A DNA stretch of 10,829 nt from Puniceicoccaceae bacterium (GCA_902516225.1 CABXXS010000032.1:1-10829); one strand, 5' to 3'; shown: positions 1-8,144, numbered from the stretch's first letter. Notes: generated by a model from the letters alone, not told the origin. Numbers and translations: made by a program.

Positions 1-257
1 TTTTCGTAGCTAAGGCTTGTGAGTTCACGCTCGCAAGCTGCATGGAAGCGCGCTGAGCGTATCGCAGCGTAGAGTACTTCTTCTGGGTTTAAACGGTCTT
101 CAAATTTTAGAAAGGTAGTGAAATTTGAAATAATTATGCTTGATGCTAACGCTATTAATGCGACGACAAGAATAATCTCCAATAGAGTAAAGCCCGCTCT
201 GTAGACGGGGCATTTATGGCTACTGACTCGAATTCGTCCAGTTTCCGATGTCATCAT
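1..257 (-). CDS. gspH: Type II secretion GspH-like minor pseudopilin, 3' end cut by window
   Basis: The first 85 codons are visible and the C-terminus lies beyond base 1. Residues 22-27 read GFTLLE, the prepilin peptidase site (cleavage after Gly22, Glu at mature position 5). They are followed by a hydrophobic helix of about 20 residues (IILVVALIALASSIII). The next stretch, around residues 53-65 (YAAIRSARFHAAC), resembles the GspH region where a conserved helix carries an Ala-Arg pair. The start is an ATG-ATG pair at 257/254 inside the end of gspG. A GAGAG motif lies just upstream, and no other start exists before the cleavage site, so the leader is 21-22 residues long, longer than is usual. 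In type II secretion, GspH sits near the tip of the inner-membrane-anchored pseudopilus that pushes exoproteins through the outer-membrane secretin. GspI or GspJ, or a generic type IV pilin-like protein, remain possible because the C-terminal domain is missing. Confidence 0.7.
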   Translation of the reverse strand, partial: MMTSETGRIRVSSHKCPVYRAGFTLLEIILVVALIALASSIIISNFTTFLKFEDRLNPEEVLYAAIRSARFHAACERELTSLSYE

Positions 258-693
258 TACTCTCAGTACCGTCTTCACCAAAAGACCAGATGTCGTAACT
301 ACGACTGCCACTTATATTTCGTGTTCCAGGGAATTTATACTTGTAAGGGTTACCCCATGGATCGATGGCTTGTTCTTTGATGTAAGGTCCTTTCCAACGC
401 GCTTCTTTCCCGGTCGGTGCTTTCATTAGTGCTTTGAGCCCCTGGTCGGTACTAGGAAAATTTCCTACATCTAGGCGATATCTAGTTAGTGCGAGTTCGG
501 AACTACTAGTGACGAATATTTGGGCCGCTTGTTTCTGATTATCTCCGAATACGCCTGTTAATTGGTTAAGTGCGACACTAGCGAGCAAGGCTACCAGTGC
601 AATAGCAATGAGTATCTCAAGCAAACTGAAGCCACTCTTAGCTAGGGTAGATGAGGGAAGGTTAGATGACCTTGTGACGCTGGGTGATTTCAT
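220..693 (-). CDS. gspG: Type II secretion major pseudopilin GspG
   Basis: This 157-residue protein is the major subunit of the type II secretion pseudopilus, a helical fibre assembled in the inner membrane and periplasm. Residues 21-26 (GFSLLE) are the prepilin peptidase and N-methylation site, with Glu26 at mature position 5. Residues 27-42 are the hydrophobic N-terminal helix. The globular part carries the family signature: YRLDVGNFPSTDQGLKAL at 72-89, WKGPYI at 100-105, DPWGNPY at 111-117 and WSFGEDG at 136-142. The acidic loop around 139-148 is where GspG proteins bind structural calcium. The ATG at 693 is the only usable start, giving a Ser/Thr-rich leader of 21 residues. There is no Shine-Dalgarno motif. 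It lies 72 nt after tsaE and overlaps the next pseudopilin gene by 38 nt, so the two pseudopilins are probably translationally coupled. Other secretion genes would be expected beyond the left edge. Confidence 0.93.
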   Translation of the reverse strand: MKSPSVTRSSNLPSSTLAKSGFSLLEILIAIALVALLASVALNQLTGVFGDNQKQAAQIFVTSSSELALTRYRLDVGNFPSTDQGLKALMKAPTGKEARWKGPYIKEQAIDPWGNPYKYKFPGTRNISGSRSYDIWSFGEDGTESNDDIGNWTNSSQ

Positions 694-765
694 GTTTGTA
701 TTTATGGGCCTATATAGATAACGATGTCGAGTTTTTTTGGGGTATTGTGTGGCTAATACAGGCTC

Positions 766-1212
766 TTAACTGTCTCTTTTAAGTAGGGATATAGTATGGG
801 TTTGGTCAGAGTTTATTGTCAGATCTAGGTGCCAAGTATCTTCAGGCAATGCTTCTGGGATACGTTCCGGCCATTCGACAGCAAGGCACCATGGAGATAG
901 TAGGAAGTCTTCTATCATTAGAGCATCTAGGTCGTTGCTACATGATAAGCGGTAGGCGTCAAAGTGTACGAGCTGCCGTTCACCATTGTAGATCGTGTAA
1001 AGATTGAATGTAGGGCTAGTTATAGGCTTCTTTATTCCCCAAGCGCTGGCTAAACCACGAACAAGGGTAGTTTTTCCTACACCGAGGTCGCCATGCAGAG
1101 CGAGCACTGAGTCGATCGGTAGAATGGCGCCGAGTTGTGTCCCCACTGCTTCTGTCTGGGCAGTGCTTTTGGAGCATATGCCCGCAGCTAAGTGATTAAT
1201 TAGGTCGCTCAT
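766..1212 (-). CDS. tsaE: tRNA threonylcarbamoyladenosine biosynthesis ATPase TsaE
   Basis: TsaE is the P-loop ATPase that works with TsaB and TsaD to attach threonylcarbamoyl to A37 of ANN-decoding tRNAs in the cytoplasm. The 148-residue length is typical. The Walker A motif GDLGVGKT is at 41-48. SPTFNLY at 66-72 matches the conserved SPTFxL segment. HFDAYRL at 83-89 and the Walker B-like VEWPERI at 112-118 complete the family pattern. The start ATG overlaps the thiL stop as ATGA, so translation is probably coupled to thiL. No Shine-Dalgarno is obvious. The start may be slightly early, because the adenylate-binding fold begins around residue 15, but no better internal start is seen. Neither TsaB nor TsaD is in the window. 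Confidence 0.93.
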   Translation of the reverse strand: MSDLINHLAAGICSKSTAQTEAVGTQLGAILPIDSVLALHGDLGVGKTTLVRGLASAWGIKKPITSPTFNLYTIYNGERQLVHFDAYRLSCSNDLDALMIEDFLLSPWCLAVEWPERIPEALPEDTWHLDLTINSDQTHTISLLKRDS

Positions 1213-2177
1213 TCGCTAAAGTGCTCAAAACCTTTTGTCCATGGAATGTCCTTCCCAGTTGCCTCATCAATGTAGGGTGCTCCGCTCTTTGAAGGCCTCA
1301 TTTGTCCGATCCTGTTCAGGGCGGTTTCAGGAAATCTTGCTGTCCAAGCTTCCTCAAAATTTTTCGTATCGTAGCCCTCTTTAACGGTGAAGAGTAATTC
1401 GTAATCTTCACCATCGCAGAAGGCATGTTCTATTGGTGCACAACCACTTCGGGTAGCAATTTCTTGGGCGGATTCTGATATTGGTATACGCTCTAGTGTC
1501 AAATATGCAGCGCATAGTTTGGGAATTAGTTCTCTTAAGTCTTTTGCTATGCCATCGGTTAAATCGATAAGTGCGCTGCACACACCGGATTCTGCCAGCC
1601 AGCGACCCTCAGCTAAGCGTGGCAAGAAGTTACAATGCTTCCTTATGCGGCTTCCGCCCAAGCTACCGGTCACGTAGATCGCGTCACCTGATTGCGAACC
1701 ACTGCGCAGTAGCGGGTCTTGCTCTAAGTAGCCGTATAAGCTCAATACCGAGGAGAATTGCCCTAGGGGAAGGGAACTAATATCACCCCCAACAAGGCGC
1801 ACCTTATAATATTCGCAGTTTCCCCGGACGCCTTTAATGAATTCGGATAGCCAATCGAGATGAAGGTCGCCGCCGCACAATAGTGTTAGTAGGGCATGGC
1901 TAGGGTATCCGCCCATTGCAGCAATGTCGCTTAGGTTGCGCTTAATTAATTTAGCGCCGGCGTCTTTTGGATCTATATTATGATCGAAGTGCTGACCATA
2001 ACTCAGGCTATCCGAAGTTAGGATTTGCTTGCCCTGTGGCACTGTAACTACAGCACAATCATCACCAATCCCCTCAGGACTGGGTGGCGTAACATCACCT
2101 AGCCATCTTCGGATCTGAGTTATTAGCTTGGTCTCGCCCAGTGAGCTAATACTCATGCTCTTATTTTCTGTGAACAT
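1209..2177 (-). CDS. thiL: Thiamine-monophosphate kinase ThiL
   Basis: ThiL phosphorylates thiamine monophosphate to thiamine diphosphate with ATP, the last step of thiamine cofactor synthesis. The order of motifs is canonical. GIGDDCAV (36-43) and [11 protein letters not shown] (54-64) contribute Mg and ATP ligands. [11 protein letters not shown] (80-90) and VGGDIS (129-134) build the nucleotide site. VTGSLG (169-174) and LIDLTDG (203-209) follow, then [10 protein letters not shown] (255-264). The last motif is usually [10 protein letters not shown], so Gly255 is replaced by Asp here, which is probably tolerated. At 322 residues it is a normal length. The start at 2177 lies 15 nt after xth. 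Met8 (ATG at 2156) is an alternative and has a weak AAGAG motif in front, whereas the upstream ATG has none. The stop overlaps the tsaE start. Co-regulation by a thiamine riboswitch is not supported, since no TPP-type leader precedes it. Confidence 0.94.
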   Translation of the reverse strand: MFTENKSMSISSLGETKLITQIRRWLGDVTPPSPEGIGDDCAVVTVPQGKQILTSDSLSYGQHFDHNIDPKDAGAKLIKRNLSDIAAMGGYPSHALLTLLCGGDLHLDWLSEFIKGVRGNCEYYKVRLVGGDISSLPLGQFSSVLSLYGYLEQDPLLRSGSQSGDAIYVTGSLGGSRIRKHCNFLPRLAEGRWLAESGVCSALIDLTDGIAKDLRELIPKLCAAYLTLERIPISESAQEIATRSGCAPIEHAFCDGEDYELLFTVKEGYDTKNFEEAWTARFPETALNRIGQMRPSKSGAPYIDEATGKDIPWTKGFEHFSE

Positions 2178-2192
2178 AGCTTTAAGGAAGAC

Positions 2193-2981
2193 TCAATTTT
2201 TTAATTCTAGTAAGACCGGGCAGTGATCCGAACCTGTGACTTGGTCGAGGATATCCGCCCTAGAGATATGATCCCTAAGTAAGCGAGAGACCAAGAAGTA
2301 GTCGATTCGCCAACCTATATTCCGCTGACGGGCACCTGCACGATATGACCACCAACTATAACGATCAATTGCCTCTGGATTTAAATGGCGGAAACTATCG
2401 ACGAATCCGGCATCTAAAATAGCATCTAAGCTTGCACGCTCTTCGTCAGTGAAGCCGGCATTTTTTCGATTAGTCTTTGGATTAGAAAGATCGATTTCTT
2501 GGTGAGCGACATTTAGATCTCCGCAGAAGATAACTGGCTTACTAGTCTCAAGTTTGCTTATGTAATTTAAGAAGGCTACGTCCCACTCTAGTGTACGATA
2601 GTCTAGGCGACGTGGTCGCTTATTTTCGTCGTGATTCTGCGAGTTAGGCGTATAGACTGTGACGAGAAAGTAGTCCGAGAACTCGGTAGTAATAACCCGT
2701 CCCTCTTTATCATGCTGATCGATACCAATGCCGTAGCTTATACTATGCGGCTCGTGTTTACAGAGTACAGAAGTACCAGAGTACCCTTTTTTTTGTGCAC
2801 AATTCCAGTAGGTAAAAGGGTAGCCTTCGAATTCAAATCCATCGACTAGATCGTCCGATATTTTTGTCTCCTGTAGGCAAATTACGTCTGGATTTGCCTC
2901 TGCCAAAAAGCCGTTAAAATCTTTTTTTATAGCAGCACGCAGTCCATTAACATTCCACGATATTAGTTTCTGAGGTTTCAT
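2193..2981 (-). CDS. xth: Exodeoxyribonuclease III / AP endonuclease of the ExoA type
   Basis: This 262-residue enzyme of the endonuclease-exonuclease-phosphatase fold cleaves DNA 5' of abasic sites in base excision repair and has 3'-exonuclease and 3'-repair activity. Expected catalytic residues are all visible: Asn10 and Asn12 in SWNVNGLRA, Glu38 in LQETK, Tyr110 in VYTPNSQ, Asp155 and Asn157 in GDLNVAH, and Asp252-His253 in GSDHCPV. The segment [10 protein letters not shown] at 159-168 together with GFTDEER is characteristic of the Bacillus ExoA/APE1-like branch rather than the E. coli XthA branch. No signal peptide is present, as expected for a cytoplasmic repair enzyme. The gene follows mnmA after a 90-nt spacer with two hairpins, so it may have its own transcript start. 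The ATG has no Shine-Dalgarno; the leader is AT-rich. Some databases would name it exoA. Confidence 0.95.
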   Translation of the reverse strand: MKPQKLISWNVNGLRAAIKKDFNGFLAEANPDVICLQETKISDDLVDGFEFEGYPFTYWNCAQKKGYSGTSVLCKHEPHSISYGIGIDQHDKEGRVITTEFSDYFLVTVYTPNSQNHDENKRPRRLDYRTLEWDVAFLNYISKLETSKPVIFCGDLNVAHQEIDLSNPKTNRKNAGFTDEERASLDAILDAGFVDSFRHLNPEAIDRYSWWSYRAGARQRNIGWRIDYFLVSRLLRDHISRADILDQVTGSDHCPVLLELKN

Positions 2982-3028
2982 GAATTAAATTTATCGTCCA
3001 TGCGTGTGAGCGCAATAATAGAAGAATG

Positions 3029-3077
3029 TTTCGGTTCTACCGAAATTGTAATTATAGCTGAAGCTGTAAGTTCAGCT
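3029..3077 (-). terminator. Tandem hairpins between mnmA and xth, possible weak terminator
   Basis: Two perfect inverted repeats lie in a row on the minus-strand transcript. The first, 3056-3077, has 7-bp arms AGCTGAA/TTCAGCT around an 8-nt loop and overlaps the mnmA stop codon. The second, 3029-3045, has 7-bp arms TTTCGGT/ACCGAAA around a 3-nt loop. The sequence after the second hairpin is T-rich (cattcttctattatt) but not a clean U-tract. It could therefore be a leaky terminator, a processing signal or an mRNA-stabilising element rather than a full stop. Confidence 0.4.
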
Positions 3078-4214
3078 GTAAAATCCGCCGCCTAGTAGCT
3101 TCTCGCCATCATAGAGCGCGAGAACTTGACCAGGTGAGAGCGCGCGTTGTGGTTGGTCAAATATAACTTTCGCTGAGTCTGGACCAGTAGGGAGGTAAGT
3201 TATAGCTTGAGATGGGTCACGGTAGCGCGGCTTAGCAAGAAGCTTGTAGCCCTTAATACTTGGAGAGGATTTAGGTAGCTGATCGGATACAGAATTACCG
3301 CCTGCTACAGATTTGCTCAATGTATTGCCAATGACTTGGTTAGTGAAGTTTAGATTGTGCAGGTTGACTTCGGTGGTGAAGAGTCCGGGCGATTCGGGTC
3401 GATCGAACGCTACAATAAGCTCGTTACGCTGCATATCTAGACCAGTGACGACGTAAAATTCATTATCCGTATTCGAGGGGATACCGATGCCTCTGCGTTG
3501 TCCAGTAGTATAGCGGTGTAATCCACGGTGACGACCGAGTATTTTACCATCAATATGCACGATATCACCTGGCTTATCCTCAATGTAGTGTTCAAGGAAT
3601 CGATTGATGTTCATATTGCCAAGGAAGCAGATACCTTGACTATCTTTCTTTGTAGCATTTGGCAGTTTTTGAGCAGCTGCGATTTCTCGCACAAGTGGTT
3701 TTTCCAATTCTCCAATAGGAAAAAGTGCGTTGAGAATTTGCTCCTGACGTACGAGGGCTAAAAAATACGTTTGGTCTTTGTTTTTATCGATGCCTTCGAT
3801 CAGATTATGCGAACCGTCTGGCTGTATAATCTTACGAACATAGTGGCCTGTTGCGATTCCGTCAAAACCTGCTTCCCGAGCATAGTCCTGGAAGATACCG
3901 AACTTCATTTCTCGGTTACACATCATATCTGGATTTGGGGTTATCCCTCGCTTGTAACCGTCAACAAGGTATTTAACAACGTGCTCGCGATACTCATTCA
4001 CAAGGTTAACAATATCGTATTCGATCCCTAGGTGGGACGCGACCGCTCTGGAATCTTCAATATCTTGTTGTGCGGGGCAGTCAGCTAGAGGCATCTCTTC
4101 GTTCATCCAAGTCCTAATGTAGGCACTGGATACATCGTAGCCTTGCTCTTTTAAGAGCCAAGCAGCTACGGCGCTATCGACACCACCTGAGAGCGCTACA
4201 AGTATCTTTTTCAT
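3072..4214 (-). CDS. mnmA: tRNA-specific 2-thiouridylase MnmA
   Basis: MnmA uses ATP and a persulfide sulfur donor to thiolate U34 of tRNA-Lys, -Glu and -Gln. From the ATG at 4214 the protein is 380 residues, the usual length. The PP-loop SGGVDS is at 9-14. Cys99 in MMCNREMKF (97-105) is the expected nucleophile, and Cys196 in DSQGICFLG (191-199) is the partner cysteine forming the catalytic persulfide pair. KDQTYFLA at 146-153 is the conserved tRNA-binding segment. The C-terminal beta domain ends with the usual [16 protein letters not shown] pattern. The frame stays open to a GTG at 4343, but the 43 extra residues match nothing in the family, so the ATG before [10 protein letters not shown] is chosen. 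There is no Shine-Dalgarno. Its leader holds a short inverted repeat next to the start. It is the first gene of the minus-strand block. Confidence 0.96.
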   Translation of the reverse strand: MKKILVALSGGVDSAVAAWLLKEQGYDVSSAYIRTWMNEEMPLADCPAQQDIEDSRAVASHLGIEYDIVNLVNEYREHVVKYLVDGYKRGITPNPDMMCNREMKFGIFQDYAREAGFDGIATGHYVRKIIQPDGSHNLIEGIDKNKDQTYFLALVRQEQILNALFPIGELEKPLVREIAAAQKLPNATKKDSQGICFLGNMNINRFLEHYIEDKPGDIVHIDGKILGRHRGLHRYTTGQRRGIGIPSNTDNEFYVVTGLDMQRNELIVAFDRPESPGLFTTEVNLHNLNFTNQVIGNTLSKSVAGGNSVSDQLPKSSPSIKGYKLLAKPRYRDPSQAITYLPTGPDSAKVIFDQPQRALSPGQVLALYDGEKLLGGGFYS

Positions 4215-4217
4215 TAA

Positions 4218-4238
4218 TTCTAGACAAGAGTTGTCGAA
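4218..4238 (-). promoter_or_regulatory. Inverted repeat just upstream of the mnmA start
   Basis: The perfect arms GACAA (4223-4227) and TTGTC (4231-4235) enclose a 3-nt loop. They are extended by TTC (4218-4220) and GAA (4236-4238) with a 2-nt bulge on one side. The element ends only a few bases before the mnmA ATG. In RNA it could form a hairpin that affects ribosome access, and in DNA it could be a small operator. Short dyads arise by chance in AT-rich spacers, so the call is tentative. Confidence 0.25.
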
Positions 4239-4342
4239 TATTATCGTCAACTTAGGATTTGTTTGCTGGGCAGTATTTATTCCTGAGAATGGGTAATAGC
4301 CAAATTTTTTCGATAATTCTGTAAAGGTTATTGCTATCACCA

Positions 4343-4355
4343 CTGTGATTCACAG
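4343..4355 (+). promoter_or_regulatory. Palindrome in the leader of the GH13 gene
   Basis: CTGTG-ATT-CACAG is a perfect 5-bp inverted repeat with a 3-nt centre. It ends 13 nt before the chosen ATG of the glucan enzyme, and its last two bases overlap the AGGGA ribosome-binding motif (4354-4358). A transcribed hairpin here would partly cover the ribosome site. It resembles a repressor half-site pair but does not have the spacing of a CRP site (TGTGA-N6-TCACA), so no regulator is named. Confidence 0.3.
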
Positions 4356-4368
4356 GGATAAGATAAAA

Positions 4369-6798
4369 ATGGTAGATGTAAGTAGCAAAATTACGCACAC
4401 ATTCTGGGAGTCTAGCGAAGCTGGATTAGTCTTTCTATCTGAGGATTGGTTGGACGAAAAGAATACACCACCCTTACTGCTAGGCCCTACAAGAGATTTT
4501 TTTTCTAAAATCGAACGACTCACTCCAGAGCAGTGTGGGCGTTATACTCGCTATTACAGGCTTGAGAAAAGCTGGATTTTTGTAATGCGATCTAGTCCTC
4601 ACCCGCAACTAATGGATAGGCAAGTTCGTGTTTACTTAGGCGGTGACTTCAATGGTTGGAGTAACGCGATTGGCCAGCCTGAGTGGGAGCTTAAGCCCGT
4701 TAGTGATGCGACGGCAACCACCTATGAACTGCGCGTTCCTCTAGAGCAAATACCAATTGGCACGCTGGCTTCATTTAAATTCGTCACTGACCAGGGTGAG
4801 TGGTTCGATGTACCCGACAGTGCGCCTAATCGTATCCTCTCTGATGGTGTATCTAATTTTCAATTAAATCCGTCGAATACTGGCCGACATGTCTTTCGTT
4901 TTTATACGCCGTTTTCTTACGAGCCCTTAGGAAATGAAAGAATAATTTGGAGCGATGATGGTGTTTATGAGGTTCATGATTTGCCTCAAAATAGATTTCT
5001 TACATCTGCAAAGACTGAGTTTGAAATGGGCGCCATCGTGAAAGGAGATTCGACAACTTTCCGGCTTTTCGCACCTAGAGCCACGCTCGTAACAGTATCT
5101 TATGGCCTCAAATCGGATTGTTCTGATTTCATCACACAAAATATGCTCAAGCACGACGGATGCTCATGGGAATTTTCTACTGATCAGAGCTTAGATGGTT
5201 ATTATTATTACTACAATATTGAAGGTACGAACTTAGATGGAACTACGCATTTTGATAGCTCTTTTTCTGTCCTAGATCCTTACGCTAAAGCCTGCCTCGG
5301 GCGACGTGGCCCCGGCATTGTAATTGCGCCCGAACGGATTCCTGGAGTGATAACAAAATACCAGCCACCTGCTTGGCACGACATGATCATTCTCGAAGCG
5401 CATTTACGAGATCTCGCAGCACATGCTCCAATTGAGCTTACCACGCAGGAGCGCAGCGGCTATGCTGGCCTTCGTAAGTGGCTAAAAAGTGAGCAATGTT
5501 ATTTGAAAGAGTTGGGTGTCAATGTTATCGAGCTACAGCCGATTCAAGAATTCGATAATGAAAAACCCGAGGACTATCATTGGGGCTATATGACAGTGAA
5601 TTACTTCTCTCCTGAGAGTAGCTACGCTGCAGTCCCAGAGAAAGCTTCTCAAATTGAAGAATTTCGCGATCTTGTGGCAGATTTTCACGATCAGGGCATT
5701 GCAGTGATACTTGACGTTGTGTATAACCACGTAGGGGAGCCAAATCATTTACTCTTCATTGATAAGTTATATTATTTTCATCTCGATCAGGCAAATGATT
5801 TAGTAAACTGGAGCGGTTGCGGAAACGACCTTCGTTGTGACACGCCAATGGGTAGGCGCTTGATCATCGACAGCTTAAAGCATTTGGTGCAGACCTATGA
5901 TGTAGATGGATTTCGCTTTGATTTGGCTGAATTGATAGGTGTCGAAGTCCTGCGAGAAATCGAGAGTGAGCTCAAGAAGATAAAGCCCTCCATTGTCCTA
6001 ATCGCTGAGCCATGGAGTTTTCGAGGCCACATTCAGGACGAGCTGCAGACTACAGGATTCGCCTCTTGGAACGACGGATTCCGTGATTACATCGCTTCTT
6101 ACATTAGAGGCGAGGGTAGCCAAGACAACATCCGCCACTTTATAGCAGGATCACCCACTTCAACTCGTTTTACTGCTCAGACTATAAATTATACTGAGTC
6201 ACATGACGATCACTGTTGGCTAGATCGAATTACGGAACGCCCGAACAATAATGGTGATGACCCCACACTTCTAGACCTCCGCCGTACCCACTTGATGGCG
6301 TCACTTCTTTTTAGTTCGCTAGGTGTGCCTATGTTAGCAGCAGGGCAAGATTTCCTACGATCAAAATCAGGTATATCAAATACCTACCAGCGTGGAGACA
6401 TTAACGCATTAGATTATAATCGACGAACTTTTTTCTCAGGCACGCACGCTTATTTTCGTGACTGGATACATTTTCGACTTTCCTGTCAGGGCAAAGCATT
6501 GCGTTATGATGGAAGCATAAGTGAAGATTACCTACAGTTTTTCTTTGCTGAGGGCTCTAGTGCTGTGGTTGCCTTATTCAATGCAGACTATTCTGTGGAT
6601 GCACCTCAGATCGTCTACGCCATCAATCCGCACTTTGAATATGCGAATGTAGGATGCGCGCAGATAAGACCAAAAGAACTAAGGCAGGTAGCGGACCAAG
6701 AAAGATTTAGTCTAAACGGTATTGATACTGCCCGTATCCCAGTATCTGATAAGGAAATTAATTTACCTCCATTGACCTGTGGACTCTGGCTTTATTAG
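4369..6798 (+). CDS. GH13 alpha-glucan debranching-type enzyme (isoamylase/pullulanase-like)
   Basis: This 809-residue enzyme is predicted to hydrolyse alpha-1,6 branch links of glycogen- or starch-like glucans. It has no signal peptide, so it probably acts in the cytoplasm. Residues 85-175 form a beta domain with a GDFNGW motif (92-97) like glycogen-binding CBM48/AMPK-type modules. A second CBM48-like domain, typical of debranching enzymes, begins near 220 (TTFRLFAP at 229-236). The catalytic barrel shows EAHLRDL (343-349), WGYMTVNYF (405-413), motif I DVVYNH (449-454), motif [10 protein letters not shown] with nucleophile Asp518, motif III IAEPW with acid/base Glu547, and motif IV ESHDD with Asp613. 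GNDLR and GQDF segments match the isoamylase/pullulanase branch. The last 110 or so residues are the usual all-beta C-domain. The frame opens with GTG at 4345, but ATG at 4369 is preceded by AGGGA at a workable distance and is preferred. Exact linkage specificity, or a branching or transferase role, cannot be read from sequence. Confidence 0.85.
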   Translation: MVDVSSKITHTFWESSEAGLVFLSEDWLDEKNTPPLLLGPTRDFFSKIERLTPEQCGRYTRYYRLEKSWIFVMRSSPHPQLMDRQVRVYLGGDFNGWSNAIGQPEWELKPVSDATATTYELRVPLEQIPIGTLASFKFVTDQGEWFDVPDSAPNRILSDGVSNFQLNPSNTGRHVFRFYTPFSYEPLGNERIIWSDDGVYEVHDLPQNRFLTSAKTEFEMGAIVKGDSTTFRLFAPRATLVTVSYGLKSDCSDFITQNMLKHDGCSWEFSTDQSLDGYYYYYNIEGTNLDGTTHFDSSFSVLDPYAKACLGRRGPGIVIAPERIPGVITKYQPPAWHDMIILEAHLRDLAAHAPIELTTQERSGYAGLRKWLKSEQCYLKELGVNVIELQPIQEFDNEKPEDYHWGYMTVNYFSPESSYAAVPEKASQIEEFRDLVADFHDQGIAVILDVVYNHVGEPNHLLFIDKLYYFHLDQANDLVNWSGCGNDLRCDTPMGRRLIIDSLKHLVQTYDVDGFRFDLAELIGVEVLREIESELKKIKPSIVLIAEPWSFRGHIQDELQTTGFASWNDGFRDYIASYIRGEGSQDNIRHFIAGSPTSTRFTAQTINYTESHDDHCWLDRITERPNNNGDDPTLLDLRRTHLMASLLFSSLGVPMLAAGQDFLRSKSGISNTYQRGDINALDYNRRTFFSGTHAYFRDWIHFRLSCQGKALRYDGSISEDYLQFFFAEGSSAVVALFNADYSVDAPQIVYAINPHFEYANVGCAQIRPKELRQVADQERFSLNGIDTARIPVSDKEINLPPLTCGLWLY

Positions 6799-6836
6799 GT
6801 CTTTACGCAAAAGTGGCTCAAACATCGTATCCCTTC

Positions 6837-6856
6837 GGTCGCTGCAGGCAGGATAT
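6837..6856 (+). repeat. Copy 1 of a short spacer repeat (GGTCGCTGC-GGCAGG-TAT)
   Basis: The 20 bases match 9418-9435 at 18 positions, the only differences being two single-base insertions here. Both copies lie 33-39 nt after the stop codon of a plus-strand gene. In the second copy the sequence is the left arm of a terminator stem; here no matching right arm is seen. Chance similarity cannot be excluded. Confidence 0.35.
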
Positions 6857-6881
6857 GTATATTCTAAGGAAATATACTTTT
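6857..6881 (+). terminator. Hairpin with T-run after the GH13 gene
   Basis: GTATATT (6857-6863) and AATATAC (6871-6877) form a 7-bp stem with a 7-nt loop, followed directly by TTTT on the plus strand. Flanking CTGCA (6842-6846) and TGCAG (6881-6885) can close an outer stem. The inner stem is AT-rich and so only moderately stable. The position between convergent genes, 58 nt after the GH13 stop and 20 nt past the desaturase stop, fits a terminator for the plus-strand gene. On the minus strand there is no T-run after the stem. Confidence 0.45.
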
Positions 6882-6901
6882 GCAGTAATCTTTCGTAGTA
6901 A

Positions 6902-8005
6902 TTAGTGAGCGAAGTGATACTGTTTGGCAGCATCTTGAGTTACTTCTACCCACTCGTCCCAAGTTTCTTTTAGTGAAGCACGTAACTGCTTGATCTCTTG
7001 TTGAAGAATATCTTTGTGCTCGTGGCTCGCTTTTTTTAATTCGCGAATTTTTACCTTAATTGCAGCAGCCTTCTCATCGAATGTTAGAGAAAGTGCTTCC
7101 AATTTTGCTTTGAGCTCAGTGGCGTACTCGTCCATCTCTTCGCTAATGTGTTCTAGGATCATTTTCTTATCTTTAGAAACAAGAGATTTCTGGATGCTTA
7201 ACTCGTTTACAATGCGTAATCCTTTTACCAATCCGAGCTTGGATGCCAACCAGATTGTCCATTTAGATGGGTCAAAGTGGTACCACCGAATACCATTGCG
7301 GTAATCTCCTGCGAAGGCGTGGTGGTAGTTGTGGTAACCTTCACCAAAAGTGAGCACTGCCATTACTGCATTATCGACCGCGCTGAGTTCACGGGCAAAA
7401 GTTTTTGATCCGTAAGTATGACAGAGTGAGTTAATGAACCATGTGCAGTGATGAATCATTGCCATGCGCATGAGAAAACCCATGTAGAAAGAGGCTAGCG
7501 CGCTGCCAGTTATACCCCAACCGATTAAGAAAACTGCTAGATTAACTCCAATTAGAAAATGTGGATAGTACTTGTCCTGGAGCATTACACGTGGGTTCTT
7601 TATTAAGTCGGCGACTAAACTTTTATCGAAATCGCGCTTGTACTCAAAAAGCCACAGAATGTGGGCGTACCAAAAACCTTTGTTTATAGAGTAAGGGTCT
7701 TTGTCTGTGTCTACGTTGTTATGATGAATCCTATGATCATAAGACCATTTTAGAGCAGACATCTCAAAAGCGAGTGTAGAACTTAGTAATACACACCACT
7801 CAAAGAATGGGTTAGCAGTGTAAGATTTGTGGGCATAGAGTCGGTGATAACCTACTGTGATCGACATGCCTCCTAAAATATAAGTTACAAGAAATAGGAC
7901 GACTGCAGACCAGGAAAAAACCGCAATGAAAGCAGGTAGAAGCGCTACCAAAGCAATGTGGTAGGCAACGACAAAAGAAAACATGTCCCAATTTTTAATT
8001 TTCAT
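6902..8005 (-). CDS. Membrane delta-9-type fatty acid (acyl-CoA) desaturase with coiled-coil tail
   Basis: This 367-residue integral membrane di-iron enzyme introduces a double bond into saturated acyl chains (acyl-CoA or lipid-linked), adjusting membrane fluidity with O2 and an electron donor. The histidine boxes are HRLYAH (54-59), HRIHH (91-95) and HNYHH (225-229), with further metal-ligand candidates His185/His186 and His196 in NSLCH. Hydrophobic spans lie near 10-30, 33-50, 66-82, 150-165 and 167-185. The catalytic domain ends near residue 270 with the WTIWLASKLGLV segment. Residues about 273-367 form a charged, heptad-like tail rich in Lys, Glu and Leu that standard bacterial desaturases often lack. 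The ATG at 8005 has no Shine-Dalgarno. It stands alone, convergent with the GH13 gene and divergent from gap. Substrate position and form are inferred from family only. Confidence 0.92.
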   Translation of the reverse strand: MKIKNWDMFSFVVAYHIALVALLPAFIAVFSWSAVVLFLVTYILGGMSITVGYHRLYAHKSYTANPFFEWCVLLSSTLAFEMSALKWSYDHRIHHNNVDTDKDPYSINKGFWYAHILWLFEYKRDFDKSLVADLIKNPRVMLQDKYYPHFLIGVNLAVFLIGWGITGSALASFYMGFLMRMAMIHHCTWFINSLCHTYGSKTFARELSAVDNAVMAVLTFGEGYHNYHHAFAGDYRNGIRWYHFDPSKWTIWLASKLGLVKGLRIVNELSIQKSLVSKDKKMILEHISEEMDEYATELKAKLEALSLTFDEKAAAIKVKIRELKKASHEHKDILQQEIKQLRASLKETWDEWVEVTQDAAKQYHFAH

Positions 8006-8035
8006 AAATAATTAATTTTTAGCTTGGCTGGGCAT

Positions 8036-8041
8036 ATTATA
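8036..8041 (-). promoter_or_regulatory. Candidate -10 box for the desaturase gene
   Basis: The minus strand reads TATAAT exactly here, about 30 nt before the desaturase ATG, which would give a leader of about 24 nt. No good -35 hexamer lies at 16-18 nt. The nearest, TTGCCT, is only 13 nt away, so the promoter is supported by one element and its position. Confidence 0.35.
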
Positions 8042-8074
8042 TCTAACGACGCTCAGGCAATTTTTTGTAAATAA

Positions 8075-8104
8075 TTGATGATCAGTAACTCATAGTGTTA
8101 TAAT
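8075..8104 (+). promoter_or_regulatory. Candidate sigma70-type promoter for gap (TTGATG-N18-TATAAT)
   Basis: TTGATG at 8075-8080 (4/6 to consensus) and a perfect TATAAT at 8099-8104 are separated by 18 nt. This is the best two-box match I found on the plus strand. It would start transcription near 8111 and leave a leader of about 250 nt before gap. A second TATAAT at 8204-8209 lacks a -35 box. A weaker TTGCCA at 8289-8294 with TACACA at 8311-8316 is nearer to the gene. Confidence 0.35.
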
Positions 8105-8144
8105 TGAACCGAACAGGATAATAATTAAAATTAAAATATGTGAT

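Noticed and set aside
694..765. Promoter for gspG in the tsaE-gspG spacer (TCGACA and TATATA)
   Set aside because: The two boxes are only 8-9 nt apart, and no other pair with 16-18 nt spacing is acceptable, so no promoter can be supported.
4215..4343. N-terminal extension of mnmA by 43 residues to a GTG at 4343
   Set aside because: The extra residues match no MnmA feature, and the family N-terminus begins at the [11 protein letters not shown] methionine (4214). The extension would also nearly abut the divergent GH13 frame.
4343..4355. CRP-type operator at the GH13 leader
   Set aside because: The half-sites TGTGA and TCACA are present but overlap or abut without the 6-bp spacer that CRP needs.
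4345..4368. GTG start at 4345 for the GH13 gene
   Set aside because: The codons overlap the CTGTG/CACAG palindrome and have no ribosome site upstream, while ATG at 4369 has AGGGA in front.
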